64,000 nucleotides of DNA, taken from the NCBI GenBank assembly GCA_018389105.1, contig JACATO010000086.1, positions 1,762,563-1,826,562 of the forward strand. The letters run 5' to 3'. The notes under the pieces were generated by a model. The model saw nothing but the letters and a program-made list of their open reading frames with translations. It was not told the DNA's origin and searched no databases. Origin of the DNA: Nautilus pompilius (Eukaryota; Mollusca; Cephalopoda; Nautilida; Nautilidae). This document shows positions 11,701 through 24,260 of the stretch, piece by piece (within the stretch, counting starts at the first letter, position 1; the number at the start of each line of letters is the position of its first letter). The translations under genes and the position numbers were made by a program.

Positions 11701-13318
11701 TATTTAATTATTTATTATTTTGATTCTTCATTCCTGGGTTTCCGCTCATTCACCAAGCATGGATGCCAGCTGTATCCTCTGGATGTCGTTTCTCTGGCAG
11801 CCACAACTGTGAACTAACCAATAAGATTATTCATCAGGTGGACAATTTGACGAGATGTCTGGTGTAACAAAAGTTATTGGATGCTTAAATCATATCCTTT
11901 ACGTGTACTAACGGCTCGATTTGTATGGGATATGAGAAATTTTGCTGGCGAGTCAATCTTTACCAACATTATCTCTGCTGGCACCGATTTCGTCACGTGG
12001 GAAGACATTAACGTTCAGCTTTGATGTATAAAATCCAATTTTTAAAAATTTAATGTTAAAGTTGAAATGGTTGGAAAAAAAATAAGTCATTTTACTCTCA
12101 TTCTATTTTGGGCGAAATTTTAAAGAACAAAATTACTAATTTCGTGTAAATATTTCTCGAAGGCGAAATAAATTTAACGCTAAACATCTCGTATTGGACG
12201 CAGGGAGATAACTCGGCTGCCGGTCAAGAAAAAAGATCCGTTTTCTGCAGTAATGGTGGGTAAATTGGTTTAAGGGAGGTAATTTTTTCGCAGGTTTACA
12301 CAGTATCGCTTAGATAATTGACTGTTTGACTTGTGCACGAAGGTCAATAACAGAAACTCGGTTCAGAGGACCCATGGCGATTGCTCACTTGATTCTCTGC
12401 TGCACAAAACGGTGAATAAGTCAGCACCAAAAACATCCCGTGGAACCAAGACCTCGGACGTCATGTCGTTACTCGCCATACATTTCTTCTTGCTCAAGAC
12501 TGGCCACACAGAAATTATTTTAAAGAACAGACTCTAAGTGGAAATAAAAGCTATATGTGCCTTTCTCGTCATTTTCGGAAGTTCTTCTGATTGATATACT
12601 TTCCTTAAGATAAGGTAAAAAAGATAAATAAGAAAGAAGTCCAGTAGCTACCACACGGTTGCATTTCTAAAAGATTAGGAATACCTGCTTTCACTCGAGG
12701 TAACCGGCGCCTGAATGGATTTCTATAAATCACCCAGGGATCTACAGATACAGATTAGCTGACTGCGCAGAGGTAATACCCTTCTAAATGCTCCGTGCTT
12801 GTAGGACAATAGGGGCCACTTCAAAGACATGCCCCATTAATAGCGTGACCGAAACTATTGCACACTGTCTCAGAGTGTGTCCAAACTACACCCGACACAG
12901 ACAAATCTGTTCTGTTAAACCCAGCACTGCTGAACATTAAGCCAACAGTCAAGGGAGGACAATTGGAATGATATCCATAAACGTCGACGGAACCACTAAT
13001 CAAGTTGGCGGTAAAAGAGTGGTTTACAGATTCTGTTTAGTTTCGTTTGTAGACCAAAGAATGTTGACAAATGCCCGGAAAAAATGGATCACTGCTGAGT
13101 TTTCGTCGACAACTGCGTCGGATCCAGAAATTACAATAAAATGTTTATAAATTCTTTATCTCAAATTGTTTGTATAATTAACAATAGAGTTAAATCCCCT
13201 TTAACAGATATCAGAGAAAATTATGTCCCCTTCCCTCAGCAGCACGTTTTCTTCTAAATGCAGCATGTGTTGTGATGTTGTCTTCAGTTTGGACTTTGAG
13301 TGATGGGGAAGCCGTTGA
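8720..13318. other. Intergenic or intronic, no supported gene
   Basis: About 4.6 kb with only short chance frames. It could be 5' flank of the GPCR gene on the minus strand. A frame at 10774-10956 (+) is 60 codons with no motif, and I do not call it a gene. Confidence 0.5.
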
Positions 13319-13341
13319 TGTGTGTGTGTGTGGGGGGGGGG
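13319..13341. repeat. (TG)n followed by G-run
   Basis: Seven TG dinucleotides followed directly by a run of about nine G. Simple repeat near the left edge of the CpG-depleted block. Confidence 0.85.
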
Positions 13342-14169
13342 CATTCCTGGACTAGACATTAAGTGATAATGCCTCCCTTTTATGTGGCATTTCTGAGTGG
13401 TCATTAACAGATAAGGGACCCTTGAAATATGTAAATTTTCGCAAATAAATGGCCCTAGCAATGTAGTCAGGACCAGTGTGGGTTTTGCAGAATGTAAGTA
13501 CCATACCAAAATATCTCTTTCAGTGGAATTACGTTAAGGTTAACATCATACACATAAAGATATCCAACTGGGTGAAGACCAACAGGATTCCACGATGCTA
13601 AAGGTGTCAACTGTTTTAGAAATGCAGAATTAGAAATAATCACGGAAACAGAAGAAAATATGGATATAAAATGGCAATAACATGTGATAGAATCGTATCT
13701 TGTGTAAAAATAAATCCTATATAGTACAGTGTGACTGATTGTTATGCAAGCAGTCAGAAAGTGCCACAGCCGCAGAATGACTATGCAGCGATATCATTGT
13801 AGTGTGGTGAATACTACGTCTCCCGGGGAGAAAATGTCTCATGACAGGCGTATAGAAACCAGACTTAAGTAGTAAAGGCTGCTCCATGCAGCACATTGCA
13901 ACAAGATCTGAGGAGGGTATGCAAGAATGGTGCTGTTGAGGAAGAGAGCCCAAACTCTTCAAAACTGATGTTAAGTATTACGGTATGTTCTCCACATTAT
14001 GGATGATGAGACAGTAATGATCTTGTGAATGACCATTTACAAGTATGGATGCTAATGCTTCTACAAAAGGATAAAGGTGCAGATCAGGGTGAAGAATCTC
14101 AATGGATGTGTAGCTGCCTAAAATCTTTGCTGAAGGGAGAAAATCAAACGGCAAGGCTGAGATTGGCAG

Positions 14170-14440
14170 CAGAAATAAAATGGGGGTGGCCAAACCTGGG
14201 GTCAAAGTTTGGTGATAATCAACAACAGTTTGTTCGAAGGTGGACCAGGGAGTGGTAAAGCATGGAGTGGAGCAAAATGAGGGCGGAGCGGCATGTCAGT
14301 CAGGCGTGTTGGAGATTTGCATAAAATCGAAATTATATGACTGCCAACAATTACATCCATCATTGCATTCCCTCAGAAAGAGATGTTATTCTGCAGGAAT
14401 TCATCTTCCAACATGACAATGGCACAAGGAATACAGTAAT
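14170..14440 (+). pseudogene. Tc1-like transposase remnant
   Basis: A frame ending SKFGDNQQQFVRRWTREW (about 14202-14255) matches the Tc1 stretch after the first catalytic Asp (SDESKF...VRR.PGE). In shifted frames after it come a degraded KHGGGSVMVWG-like region, MTANNYIHHCIPSERDVILQ (about 14336-14396), and FQHDNGTRNT (about 14405-14435), which corresponds to the FQQDNAPKHT motif with the second Asp kept. No terminal repeats and no C-terminal PDLNP motif were found. It is an old, fragmentary copy from a different Tc1 lineage than the 6155 element. Confidence 0.65.
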
Positions 14441-14449
14441 TAGGATGAT

Positions 14450-17400
14450 ATGAAAAGATGTGTTTTATGATTGAAAAGCTCCCAACATACCTTATTTTCA
14501 ACCCAGTGTGATGCAAATGTTACTGATTTTTTAAAAATATTTTAGGGTGGTAACATGTTTAAAATAACCTGCCCTTGTCAGATATATGTTTAACAATATT
14601 TGAATTTTAAATACTAATCTCATCTTTTTGTAATCGAGAAGGCTACTTCTTGAATGATAATTTTTTAAAAAAAATAATTACTACTGTAATTAAGCATCAG
14701 CTTTTACTTTTAATTTAAATATAGGTATGGGCATAGAAAGGTAAATTAATCTGCTTCAAATATTGCTTATAAAACCTTTAATGAAGTAAGAATGTGTTTC
14801 CATCAATACCTATGTTATGAAACTATAACTACAATTGTTACCTAATGGTTATTAATGTGTTAGTAGTTTTGAGAATTATTTATTATCAATATTGTAAAAA
14901 AACAACAAAATTTAAGATGATTAATAAAGTTATAATTCTTTAAATTCATTAAACCAAAGTAAAGAACTGTAAATGTTTGTAGAGGCAAAAGGTACAGGTA
15001 TACAGTATATATATGGTTGCTTTGCATCTCACAAGAGAAATTGTTTATTTTCTATTTAAAGAAAAATAATCTATAATACATATTTTTGTTAGCAAGTAAT
15101 GCAGAAAATTTGTACTGCTACATTCAAATTATAAGAAGCCACATAAACAGTCTTTCCAGATTCCATTTCACTGCTTGACCTTGGCTGAAACTATCAGCCC
15201 AATTGGAGATTTCACCAAGGTAACATCTAGATTCTCAGTTTTCAAGTGCTGCAGAATTTAGTTAAGATTTCAAGATGCTGAAGCAACAATTGTAAGAAGC
15301 TGAACTCCAGAATGAAGTAACATGAGGAAAATCTTTATCAAATTGAGAAAACCCACCCAAATGTGGTTGTGCTTATCGATACTAGATTATATTTACTAAA
15401 TGCAAAAATTATCACCAGGACAAAAAAATTTATGATCTACTTTTTGTTTTGAGGGTTATTCACCCAAGCTCCATACAAAAAGACAACAACTAGCAACTGA
15501 TTTTCCTACATCCATGTACCAATTCCACCTGCTGGTATATCTAAAAATTTGTGTGCTTGACCTATCTGGCAATGCACTGAGAAAAACAGACAAGACTGTG
15601 CATCAATGTATCTGTATCTTATGCATGTGGGCTCCACGTATAAACTCTATTGGTTTTGAGATGTATGCTGCTTGAGCTTTTTAAGGTATTATTTAATATA
15701 TATAAAAGTCAGTCTTTTTTAATGCTGCTGATGCAGTTCTGATGTGATCATGTGTGTTTAATGATGTCAGATCTTCGTGTACTGGCTAATAGAACCATGT
15801 TAATGAAACTTTTTTTTTGCATTTTGAAACAAACCTCCAACTTGTTTTCTTAATGCTTCTGACTTCCAAGGGTAACGTTATCATAGCTGAATTATACCTA
15901 ATCTAAAAAATAAACTTGAACAATTGATTGAAAGCTTATCAATAACTTTAGATGCTCAAAGATCTTTCTTAGTTTTGAAAAATATTGTGCAAAAAAATTC
16001 TAAAGATTTCATACATTTGGCTATTCAAGTTTGTGTAAAATATAAACAGATTATTAAAACCTGTCCTTTCTTTTGGTAATGCTCCTGACAGTAATCTAAT
16101 AGTTGTACCCTTTTTTTTGTAGGGGAGGAGAAATTTGAATTTCAGTTCCCCTATGGCTCATCTTGCATTCATGTCTTTCAAATATAGTTATCCTTCTCTG
16201 TCATTTTTAATGGGCAAGAACACTAGTATATTATAACTCCTACATCTTTTCTTGTTGTCAACAATCTAATTTCTTTGCCATTCATTTGATCACTCCTCTA
16301 AATGATTAAAGTTAGAGTGCATTTTCCTAACATCTTTGCTATTATTATATATATTATCCACAAATTTTATAATGTTGTCAAAGATTCCATGTATCAGTTT
16401 TGTCTAATATATTTAAAACAGAACAAACCCAAGAAAAGCTCTGAAGTGTGCTACTGTCAAAGTTTATAATCTCACAACATTCTGAACTTTGCCCTTTAAA
16501 TAATCTTCAATCAGTAACAAAGGATGTTCACCTATGGCAACTAATCATCTGTGCAGAACTGTCGCACTCTTATGAGAAGTTGTGGTAATTGTGTGACAAC
16601 CATAAATGTTTCACTCAGCAAGAACTACCAACTTACAGGCTTTTATACTCCTTGGTTTGACTAGCAGTAGCTCTGATTTACTTCAATTTATTCATTTTCC
16701 CATGTTGCCAAATGACTTGACTTCATAAGAGGTTCTGATTAATGCCCCTTGAACATCTCACCTGCTCTAGAGATGGTTTCTTCTACAAGCAGGGTCAATA
16801 ACTTTTCAATCTGACAATGCATTTACTTGTTTTCAATTTATTTTAAGATTTAATAAAGAAGGCACACAGTTTTAATATGTTTTAAAATCCAAATTAACAA
16901 TACTTATTTGAATTACTTTTTTATAAAGCACTCCTCAGTTTGTAGGTAAGAATCATTGATCTGTGAACAAAACATTAACAATCAAAGTTTACTGGTATAC
17001 CCAGTTTTATTATTTTTTTTAAGTCACTTTTGGAGAATCCACTTTTGATTTGACTAAATGGCCAAACTTTCACAAACATATTAGTTAAAAGGGCAGTAGT
17101 AAGGAAATAAGTCATTGATTATTGCTATTTTAATATACGCATTAGTAAATGGAGGAAAAGTTTCCATTACACTGTATAAATTACAAAGTCAAAGGGGCAG
17201 GAAGTTTGTAATCAATCTCTTCAATCCTCTCAGGAAGTTAGTGTTTATTAAGGACTTCAGCATTTTTTTTTTACCTGCTTTGTTTTTGTACAATGAGTCT
17301 TTATATGATTAATTTGTCTGTTAGTCTCTCTGCTTCTTCAACACAGTAGTAGTTCTTGGAGCTGTCAGAACGTCTCTGAGTAGTAGATTTTAAAAACAAG

Positions 17401-17940
17401 CCTACACAAAACAGCTTATTACTGGATTAATTTTCTAAGCATTTGTTCCTAACAAAAAAAATCATGCCTAAAATAAATTAAAGCACGAATGAAGAGAAAT
17501 AAACAACAAGAAAAATTTATATTGGAATTATGGATATTATTGGATCAAATGATTATGATGTCACCTTAAAAAAAAACAAAACAGCTAAAGCCAGCCATCT
17601 TTATAAACTTTCACCTTTCCTCTGACCTAATCTAATCTATGGGTCAAGCAGAATTGTTTAATTAGTTTATGTGAATTATGGTGGTTAAATTCATGGACAC
17701 ATTTTACAAATATTTTCAGTAGAATTTCCAAGTAAAGTTTCCAAATACCCACCAGTTTATGATGTTACTGTGAGATGTATCAAGACTAAAGCTGGAATAC
17801 ATAGTCCGTGGTTGTTCACGTAACTGTAGATGAGGCTGAGAATAAATGTCAGGATGGATTATCACTTTTCCAATCGCTTTAATAATGACTTAATCATGAG
17901 CGTAGTTGTTAATGAATGGATCTGGATATATTTAAAAGTC
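14450..17940. other. AT-rich, CpG-depleted block, no gene seen
   Basis: Very AT-rich, with CpG almost absent (one CpG in 14461-15060 by eye). Stops are frequent in all frames. No conserved coding motif, TIR or tRNA-like element is visible. The CpG loss suggests long-term germline methylation. Together with the Tc1 scrap at its left edge, old repeat-derived sequence is the simplest reading. Confidence 0.5.
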
Positions 17941-17997
17941 GAATGTTAACTTCTTTGCCTTGTTTTGTACGTAGATTGCTGGCTGGTTTGATTAGAT

Positions 17998-19599
17998 CTA
18001 AACTGCAGCCAGGACTGTGGACAGCAGCGCCGCTGCACAAAGAAAAGAAAGATAACCAGGATTCGCCGCCAGATTAGTTGTATTCCAGTCGTCGTAGTTT
18101 GAATAGCAGTGATGGTATGTGAAGTTTTCACACGAGTCCTGGAGCTTTTGCTTGAAGTAGGGACTGGACAGGGAGAGGCCATCATAAAGACCACCAAAGC
18201 ACTTCCCAGTTAATGTCGTCAGTCTTGTCATCACGATTTCCATCAGGGTGCAGTTACAGTGAACGGGGTTGTTTGAGACATCTACTGTTTCAAAGGTGCA
18301 AGGTTCAGCATCCAGGACAAAGGAAAGTTCAGTCATGTTGTTTTCATCCAGATTTAGGTGGATGGGGTCACTGTACCGAATGAAAGCTTTCGGAGATATT
18401 TCGCTGATCTGCATCGACATCAAAGTGAAGCGATTGGCCGAAATCCCAAGGTTAAAGTTCTCTCCTATTTTCGTCATCTCGTTCCTGGAAGCGTCAATCC
18501 AATGGAGTCTCTTCAGGGTCTGCAGTGGTTCCAGTGGCAGAGACTTCAGCCCCATCTTTCGGATAAGCAAAATTTCCAGCGAATCTTCCAGTCCACGAAA
18601 CATGGTCTTGTGGAAATGTAAGGGATTCCCGCTGATCTGGAGCTCCTTTAACTGGTAATCGCCAGTGAAAGAATTGTTCGGTAGCGAGTGGATGCGGTTA
18701 TAAGTGATGCTGAGCATTTTCAAAGATGTAAGTCTCTTCAGCGCGGCCGCAGGTAGGACAGTCAGATCCGAGTGGTAGAAATTCAACTCCGTCAGAGAAT
18801 TTTCCAGACCCTTAAATGCATCGATACCAATTGCATCTGGACCTTTCAGATCGTTTCGTGAAAGCTCTAAATACTCGAGTTTGCTTAGTGTGTGGAACGC
18901 GAGATCAGGGATATGCGGGATGATGTTACTATCGAGGCCGAGTCTTTTTAGGTTTCCCAGCTGACGAATTGCACTCGGTATTTCCTTCAGAGAGTTGAAA
19001 CTGAGGTCGAGTTCTTCCAAACCATCCAGGTTCTTAAAGGCATCGTGGTGAATCTCGTCGAAGCCGCAATTTTGCAAACTCAGCTTCTTCAGTGTCGTCA
19101 GGCCCAGATACAAAAACACATCGGAGCTTAAGCTCGTAATCTTCCTGCCAGTTCGCGTCAGCACTAGGCTTTCCAGAAACCAGAGCCCTTTCAGAAACCT
19201 GAGTCGTTTTACATCCAACTCGGGTCTGTCCACGAGGAGGTTCTTCAGCGAACCACTCATCGTGCTAAACGCGTCGTCTTGAACATTTACGAGCGGGTTT
19301 CTGCGGAGGTCTAACTCTTTAACGTCCAGGCGCCGGAAGTCGTCTTCGGTTATCCTCGTGATGTTATTACCGTAGAGGAGGAGCTGGAAAATCTTACGGT
19401 CCGTGTTGAAGGATGGGATGGCGTGAAGGCCTGCGTTACTGCAATCCACAATTAGCGTATAGATACTGTCTCGGTAGTAGGGGACACCTGAACACTGACA
19501 CTTCGCCATAAAGGTACACCTCTCTGTCGCTCCCGTAATCTGCACGACATAAAGCAGGAATACAAATGGCAACCTGAACGATGGCGAATGCGGCTTCAT
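17998..19599 (-). CDS. Secreted/GPI-anchored leucine-rich-repeat protein, single exon
   Basis: A 533-residue uninterrupted frame. The start is the ATG at 19599; an upstream in-frame TTG codon (19614) is not a plausible start. Residues 1 to about 24 form a signal peptide with hydrophobic core LPFVFLLYVVQI. A Cys cluster follows (CTFMAKCQC, then VDCSN) that resembles an LRRNT cap. About 14 leucine-rich repeats of roughly 24 residues run to about residue 430, with typical LxxLxLxxNxL spacing (for example LEELDLSFNSLKEIPSAI and LEYLELSRNDL). An LRRCT-like cap follows (NNPVHCNCTLMEIV, then further Cys). The C-terminus ends in a hydrophobic tail (GYLSFLCAAALLSTVLAAV) with no basic cytoplasmic end, which suggests a GPI-anchor signal. 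Several N-glycosylation sequons are present. The layout recalls connectin/chaoptin-type cell-surface adhesion LRR proteins. A precise orthologue is not claimed. Confidence 0.9.
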   Translation of the reverse strand: MKPHSPSFRLPFVFLLYVVQITGATERCTFMAKCQCSGVPYYRDSIYTLIVDCSNAGLHAIPSFNTDRKIFQLLLYGNNITRITEDDFRRLDVKELDLRRNPLVNVQDDAFSTMSGSLKNLLVDRPELDVKRLRFLKGLWFLESLVLTRTGRKITSLSSDVFLYLGLTTLKKLSLQNCGFDEIHHDAFKNLDGLEELDLSFNSLKEIPSAIRQLGNLKRLGLDSNIIPHIPDLAFHTLSKLEYLELSRNDLKGPDAIGIDAFKGLENSLTELNFYHSDLTVLPAAALKRLTSLKMLSITYNRIHSLPNNSFTGDYQLKELQISGNPLHFHKTMFRGLEDSLEILLIRKMGLKSLPLEPLQTLKRLHWIDASRNEMTKIGENFNLGISANRFTLMSMQISEISPKAFIRYSDPIHLNLDENNMTELSFVLDAEPCTFETVDVSNNPVHCNCTLMEIVMTRLTTLTGKCFGGLYDGLSLSSPYFKQKLQDSCENFTYHHCYSNYDDWNTTNLAANPGYLSFLCAAALLSTVLAAV

Positions 19600-19619
19600 T
19601 CTGAAATTAGCCAAATGGA

Positions 19620-20377
19620 CTTCAAATTATAAACTGTTTAAATAGCATTCATAAAACTTCGATATAAGAACTAACTTTCAGAATGAGCGGGAAATAAAAA
19701 ATCTGAACGGTAGGATTAGAAACTGCATTGCTTGGTAATTTATTCAAATTTATCCATTCAACGTGAACAGGAATGGACTTATCACATTGCACCCGTTCAT
19801 GGCAGAGAAAAATCCGAAATCCTAAATAAATTTTTTGGCAGACAAAATCTGATACCCTAGAGATTCAGTTACGGTGTGATAAACGTAGTAATCGATAGAT
19901 GTTAGAGAAAATAAGATTTCCCATAAACTGAGCCAGGTAAATATATCAAGGCGACAGCTCCTGGTGATATTTCTCGGGGAATACTAAAAAGATTTCAAAT
20001 ATCATTTGAAAACTGTAACTGTTTTGCGTTTCACCATAACGGAGAAGTCTTCCTATTGGAAATCTGCGACTGTTTCGCTTATCCTTTAAAAGGAGCCACG
20101 GAAGTGAGTTTTATTAAATGTGGTTCAGTTAGTCTAATCGCGGTATTATGCAGGGCTTTAGAACCTTATATTAAAAACTTATTAAAAACCTGTCTAATTT
20201 AAAATAATGTACTTTAAAAGATTCTCAGGATTGGTTTCAAATTAAAAGTCTTGCCTAATCTTCTAGAAGTTTTGGAAGTCAATGGGAAAAAATCAAATTT
20301 ATTTTACTTATTTTGACCTTAGTAGGGCTTTTTTATGGTTCCAAATAAAGCACTGATGGAAAGTGTGAAGGGAACAG
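19620..20377. other. 5' flank of the LRR gene, no gene
   Basis: AT-rich sequence upstream (minus-strand sense) of the LRR gene. It presumably holds its 5' UTR and promoter, but no element stands out clearly. Confidence 0.4.
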
Positions 20378-20422
20378 GTGTGTACGTGCGCGCGCGCGCG
20401 CGCGCCGTGTGTGTGTGTGTAC
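20378..20422. repeat. Alternating purine-pyrimidine run (Z-DNA type)
   Basis: A (GT)n/(CG)n/(TG)n tract with about 24 bp of pure CG alternation near 20387-20405, flanked by TG repeats, broken only by one CC. CG/TG alternation of this length is the classic Z-DNA-forming sequence. Confidence 0.85.
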
Positions 20423-21119
20423 CTTTTATATGTGGATATAGAATTTTTTTACAAAAAACAGAAACAATGCGTAGAATAAAATGAGGTTTCCTATCAACGA
20501 TTTCTCTGTCTGTCTTTATTTGTCATATACATGATATTTATATTATAGCAGATGTTAGACGATACTGAAACATATTTCTGGTTCAATACTAAAAATAAGA
20601 CAGAACTACATGTCTGATTAATTTGAATAATTTATCCCATTTGTCAATTAAGTCAATAATAGAATTTAATGCTAACAGAAAATGTAAAGTTATCCAGAGA
20701 AGCAATAGAAAAAAATCACTCCGATTGCTGTGCATGTACTAGAGACAGTTGTTCAAATCAAGCCCCGGGGTCCATCTCAGCAGCGTCTTTGGTGTAGTTG
20801 ACACACTTTGGAAAACGCAGCTTTCATCTTATAATAATTCTCGAATTACAGGTGGAGAGCAGCGTGCTTCAGATGTAGAGAGAGAACGTTAGGAAGATCA
20901 GACAACTTGTATGCGCTGCGATGTACCTATTTCGAGATTCGCGGATGAGCTAGAATGTTCTGGCCTTACTTCTGAACATTAGTAGCTGCTTTGACCGCAG
21001 CGGCTACTTTCAGATGAAGTTTTTGGAAGTGATGTTCATAGAAAATAAACACTCACAATTTCCACTTATTTCTGTGTTGTACACCGACCTGATGAGGAAG
21101 CGGTAAACCCTCAGTAGAG
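20423..21119. other. Intergenic, no gene seen
   Basis: No coding motif or repeat signature recognised. Confidence 0.4.
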
Positions 21120-21296
21120 CACTTAATTTTTTTTTTTTTAGTTGCAGGAGTAAGTCGAAGTAAACGGTCCCGTTTGGCCGGATGGCGAAGAAGAATTCGT
21201 GCCAGAGAGTAAAACGAAACCGAACTGGTCCCGACCAGGATTCGAACTCGATCTAAATAGCTGTTTAGCCATAGACCACCGAGCCGTACACAAGCA
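21120..21296 (-). mobile_element. tRNA-derived SINE, best-kept copy
   Basis: Read on the minus strand, it opens with a tRNA-like head: an A box in ggtggtctatggctaaac and a near-canonical B box gagttcgaatcc (about 21238-21249). A body of about 100 bp follows and it ends in a poly-A tail (about 21127-21138 on the plus strand as T). Pol III head, body and A tail in about 180 bp define a tRNA-type SINE. The head lacks a pairable acceptor stem, so it is not a tRNA gene. Related heads occur at 42830-42975 and 54727-54800. Confidence 0.8.
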
Positions 21297-21349
21297 CAGA
21301 CACAGGGACTGCACATGACAAACAAACTTTGGTATCTGGACATCATTTA

Positions 21350-22194
21350 TCTACTAACCCTACAGATATTCCCAATATCCTGAGATTCTTTTCAGAATAC
21401 TATTTGATTACATTTTGGGTATCTTTTAAGTTAAAGGATTAATTCAATCTTGGTTACAAATAAGAGTTGTCTCTCCTTAATGATAATGTTATTATTTACA
21501 TAAGCTATTCAAGTATTTAGATTAGGTGTTAACATTAAAAATATTCGATTTACTTAGTTTAGGCTTTACATGTTTGAGAGAATGCCTGGCAGCGGGTGTT
21601 GCAATAAATAAAATTACGATATTAAAAGGAAGAGGTCCGAAACGGTGGAACATTGCAGGGTTTCTGTAAACTACATTTGGGGGATGTGTTGTTCTCCGAG
21701 GATGCTGATCACTTGTCGTTCAGTTGGTGCCGCCGCCGCCCCTGTTAAGGTATTTCGGTGAAATAAATGTTTCCAACTGCACAATAACTATTAGGACATG
21801 GGGTGGCGTATATGTATTCCAGTATTCCAGGAAGGGAACGAAGCTTTTTCTGTCTTGCCAAAATGTAAAGCGGGAGTTGATTCATGCATCTTGGAATCGT
21901 ATGATCAACAGAAAAATCCCGCGAGGGTTTGTGTGTTAAAGAACAAAAAATGTGCCACAGATATCGGATTACATAATTACAGTTGTGTAGCCTGGCTTAC
22001 ACACGGCGAAGTTCAACTACTCGTATTGGATGTTTTAAAGACTTCATATATCTGACTTATATATCGGTTTCGAATAAAGATAAATGAAATTTGTTTTCCC
22101 CCTCCCAGTGAATTAAGCCTGGAATTTCCTTTCAAATAATAAATAAAGTGACAATATCTGAACACAACTCTGCAAAGTCAGAAACAACAAGAAA

Positions 22195-22195
<1 letters not shown>
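21350..22195. other. Intergenic, no supported gene
   Basis: Two overlapping frames at 21724-22055 (+) have no known motif and no clear splice context. Confidence 0.4.
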
Positions 22196-22254
<59 letters not shown>

Positions 22255-22267
22255 TATTATTATTATC
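22196..22267. repeat. (ATT)n microsatellite
   Basis: About 70 bp of ATT triplets with one frame slip near 22253. Confidence 0.95.
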
Positions 22268-23530
22268 AATTTCTGCTCGGAACGGTTAAATATTTGACTT
22301 TTTTTCCTTGGTGCCAGTGAATATTTTCTAAAGTGTGTATTTTAAAATAATAGTATTAATAATACGGTAACTGGCTAGGCTGCCATTTCCATGACTCTTA
22401 TTAACCAGTTCTGTGGGTTTGAGACCTCTACCTGGCTGGCATCATTCACGGAGACTGGACTCGGCCGAGTTGTGCTGAACCCTACAGGTTACTGGAGCTG
22501 CTGCAAGAAACCGCTGACTTACCTTCTGAAGTAGTGTCCACCGCTACAGTGATGAGGCCCTGCCTCGCAGCGCCATTCCAGGCAGAAAGAGCCACCAAGT
22601 GAGGAAAATTGGGTCACAGACTCCCGTGACTTTCTTTACCACTTTCCATTCGTTTGATCGGAGAGGAAGGAGGATTCGTTTCTTATCACGTGACGGCAAA
22701 GTCGGAACATGAGGAAACGTGACACGTACTCGTGACCAGTGGCTAAAGTTATTGTGTTGATCCATGTTATGTATAGCTACAGTATAAAATTACATTGGTA
22801 ATGAGATTCCGGCAGACGGGTGGTGGCAGCGAAAGCCATTGGCGTGATGCTTACTCTCCTCTCACCTCTGGACCAGCCTCGTTTAGCATGGCTCTCTCTG
22901 CTACAGCCATGGGGGCCAACTGCCCCTCTGTAAATTTGAAGGTGATAGTGTAATGATGGTTTCATTTTTTGTCATTTCTCCCTCTCTCTGGACAAAATCC
23001 TGCGGGCGTCCATGGCTACAGCTCGTGGTCAGCGAGCGCGGAAAGGTTACGGTGGCATCACCCTGATCGCTTGTACTACGATCAGCTCGGGTCAGTCAGC
23101 TTGGCTGACATAGCGCATCATCACCCTTCAACTCTGTGGCGTTGTCCCTCTTTAACTGTCCGAGGATTGTGGTTGAGCAATTTCAGTTCCTTGAAGAGAT
23201 GGACGAAGTCTTCTGCTTCTGGAACACATTCATTCATTGTTCAGCCACCAGTGAGGGAGTTTCATTGTTAACCAAGAGATACACAATTGAAAAATGTTCG
23301 TCTAAAAATAAGAAAAGAAAACTGACGCAAAAATCAGCTATAATGTGTACGCTACCTTGCCAAGTACTTAAAACTCCATACATATTAGTTTATTGGTGCA
23401 TAATTGTTATTAAAACTGGCAGCAGGTGTGAAATCAATCTGGCTGGTTAACACATGGTTAATTTCCTTCATTAATATCTGGAATGAAATGAAATCCATTC
23501 ATATCGAAGAGTTCTAATTATATTTTAACT
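22268..23530. other. Intergenic, no recognised gene
   Basis: GC-richer than its surroundings, with several open frames of 60-104 codons on both strands (for example 23136-23450 +). None shows a domain or paired splice sites that I can defend. Confidence 0.4.
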
Positions 23531-24224
23531 CAGTGGTTCTCAAACTGTGAGTCGCAATTCCGGGTGCGGAGGGAGGTCGCGAGCATCTTAGAGGGGGGTC
23601 GTAAAATTATATTGCCTCAGGCATGACAGTCAACCTCGGAATTTAGAGCTTATGAATCGGTTTTCCACCTGCTTCCTTCTCTTAGCAGAAGTACAATGAT
23701 TCTATAAACTGCGAACAATATTGTATTATTTACATTTTTATTTGTTACAGAACGTTATTTTGAAATGAACTTTTAGTATACTCGCATCTCGCGCCGCTCG
23801 TGACGTTGGAAAGTGAAATTAATAAAAAAGTGGAAGAAATGAACTGAAAGTAAGATATTCATATTTCTGGGGCTACTGAATTGAAGAAAACTCAAAGGAA
23901 TATATTTATATTTCATACATTTCAAAGAAAATCTGAAACTACAAGAATAATTATTATTAAAACACGAGTTTCCCCCGCATATTTTTGGAAGCTGGATGCA
24001 TTGGAAAATTCTAATGATAAAGATGGTGCGCAACATACAGGGAACTCATGAGGACTTAATAAATTCATATCAGGTCGAATTCTGGTGGGGATCCAAGCCA
24101 CATTCTGAAAACTTCTTCAGTAAATCTGTAGAGTACATTGATCTGGCCTCTCAGCACTATCCAATAAACTGTTGAATAGAAAACGAGGGCATAACTTCCT
24201 GATTTCACTTTCGTCCCATTCACG

Positions 24225-24260
24225 AGCCGAACGATCACCAAATATGGTAATCGTTCGGCT
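24225..24260. other. Hairpin in hAT 5' non-coding region
   Basis: A perfect 11-bp inverted repeat (agccgaacgat and atcgttcggct) that extends past one mismatch by three more pairs, closing on a 6-nt loop. It lies between the left TIR and the transposase start. It may be a subterminal transposase-binding repeat or chance. Confidence 0.6.

Noticed and set aside
13201-14205. Three minus-strand frames of 75-102 codons
   Set aside because: Low-complexity His/Pro runs from simple repeats and antisense of the Tc1 remnant; no splice support.
21232-21296. tRNA gene
   Set aside because: A and B boxes are present but the acceptor and anticodon stems do not pair well, and it continues into a body with an A tail, so it is a SINE head.
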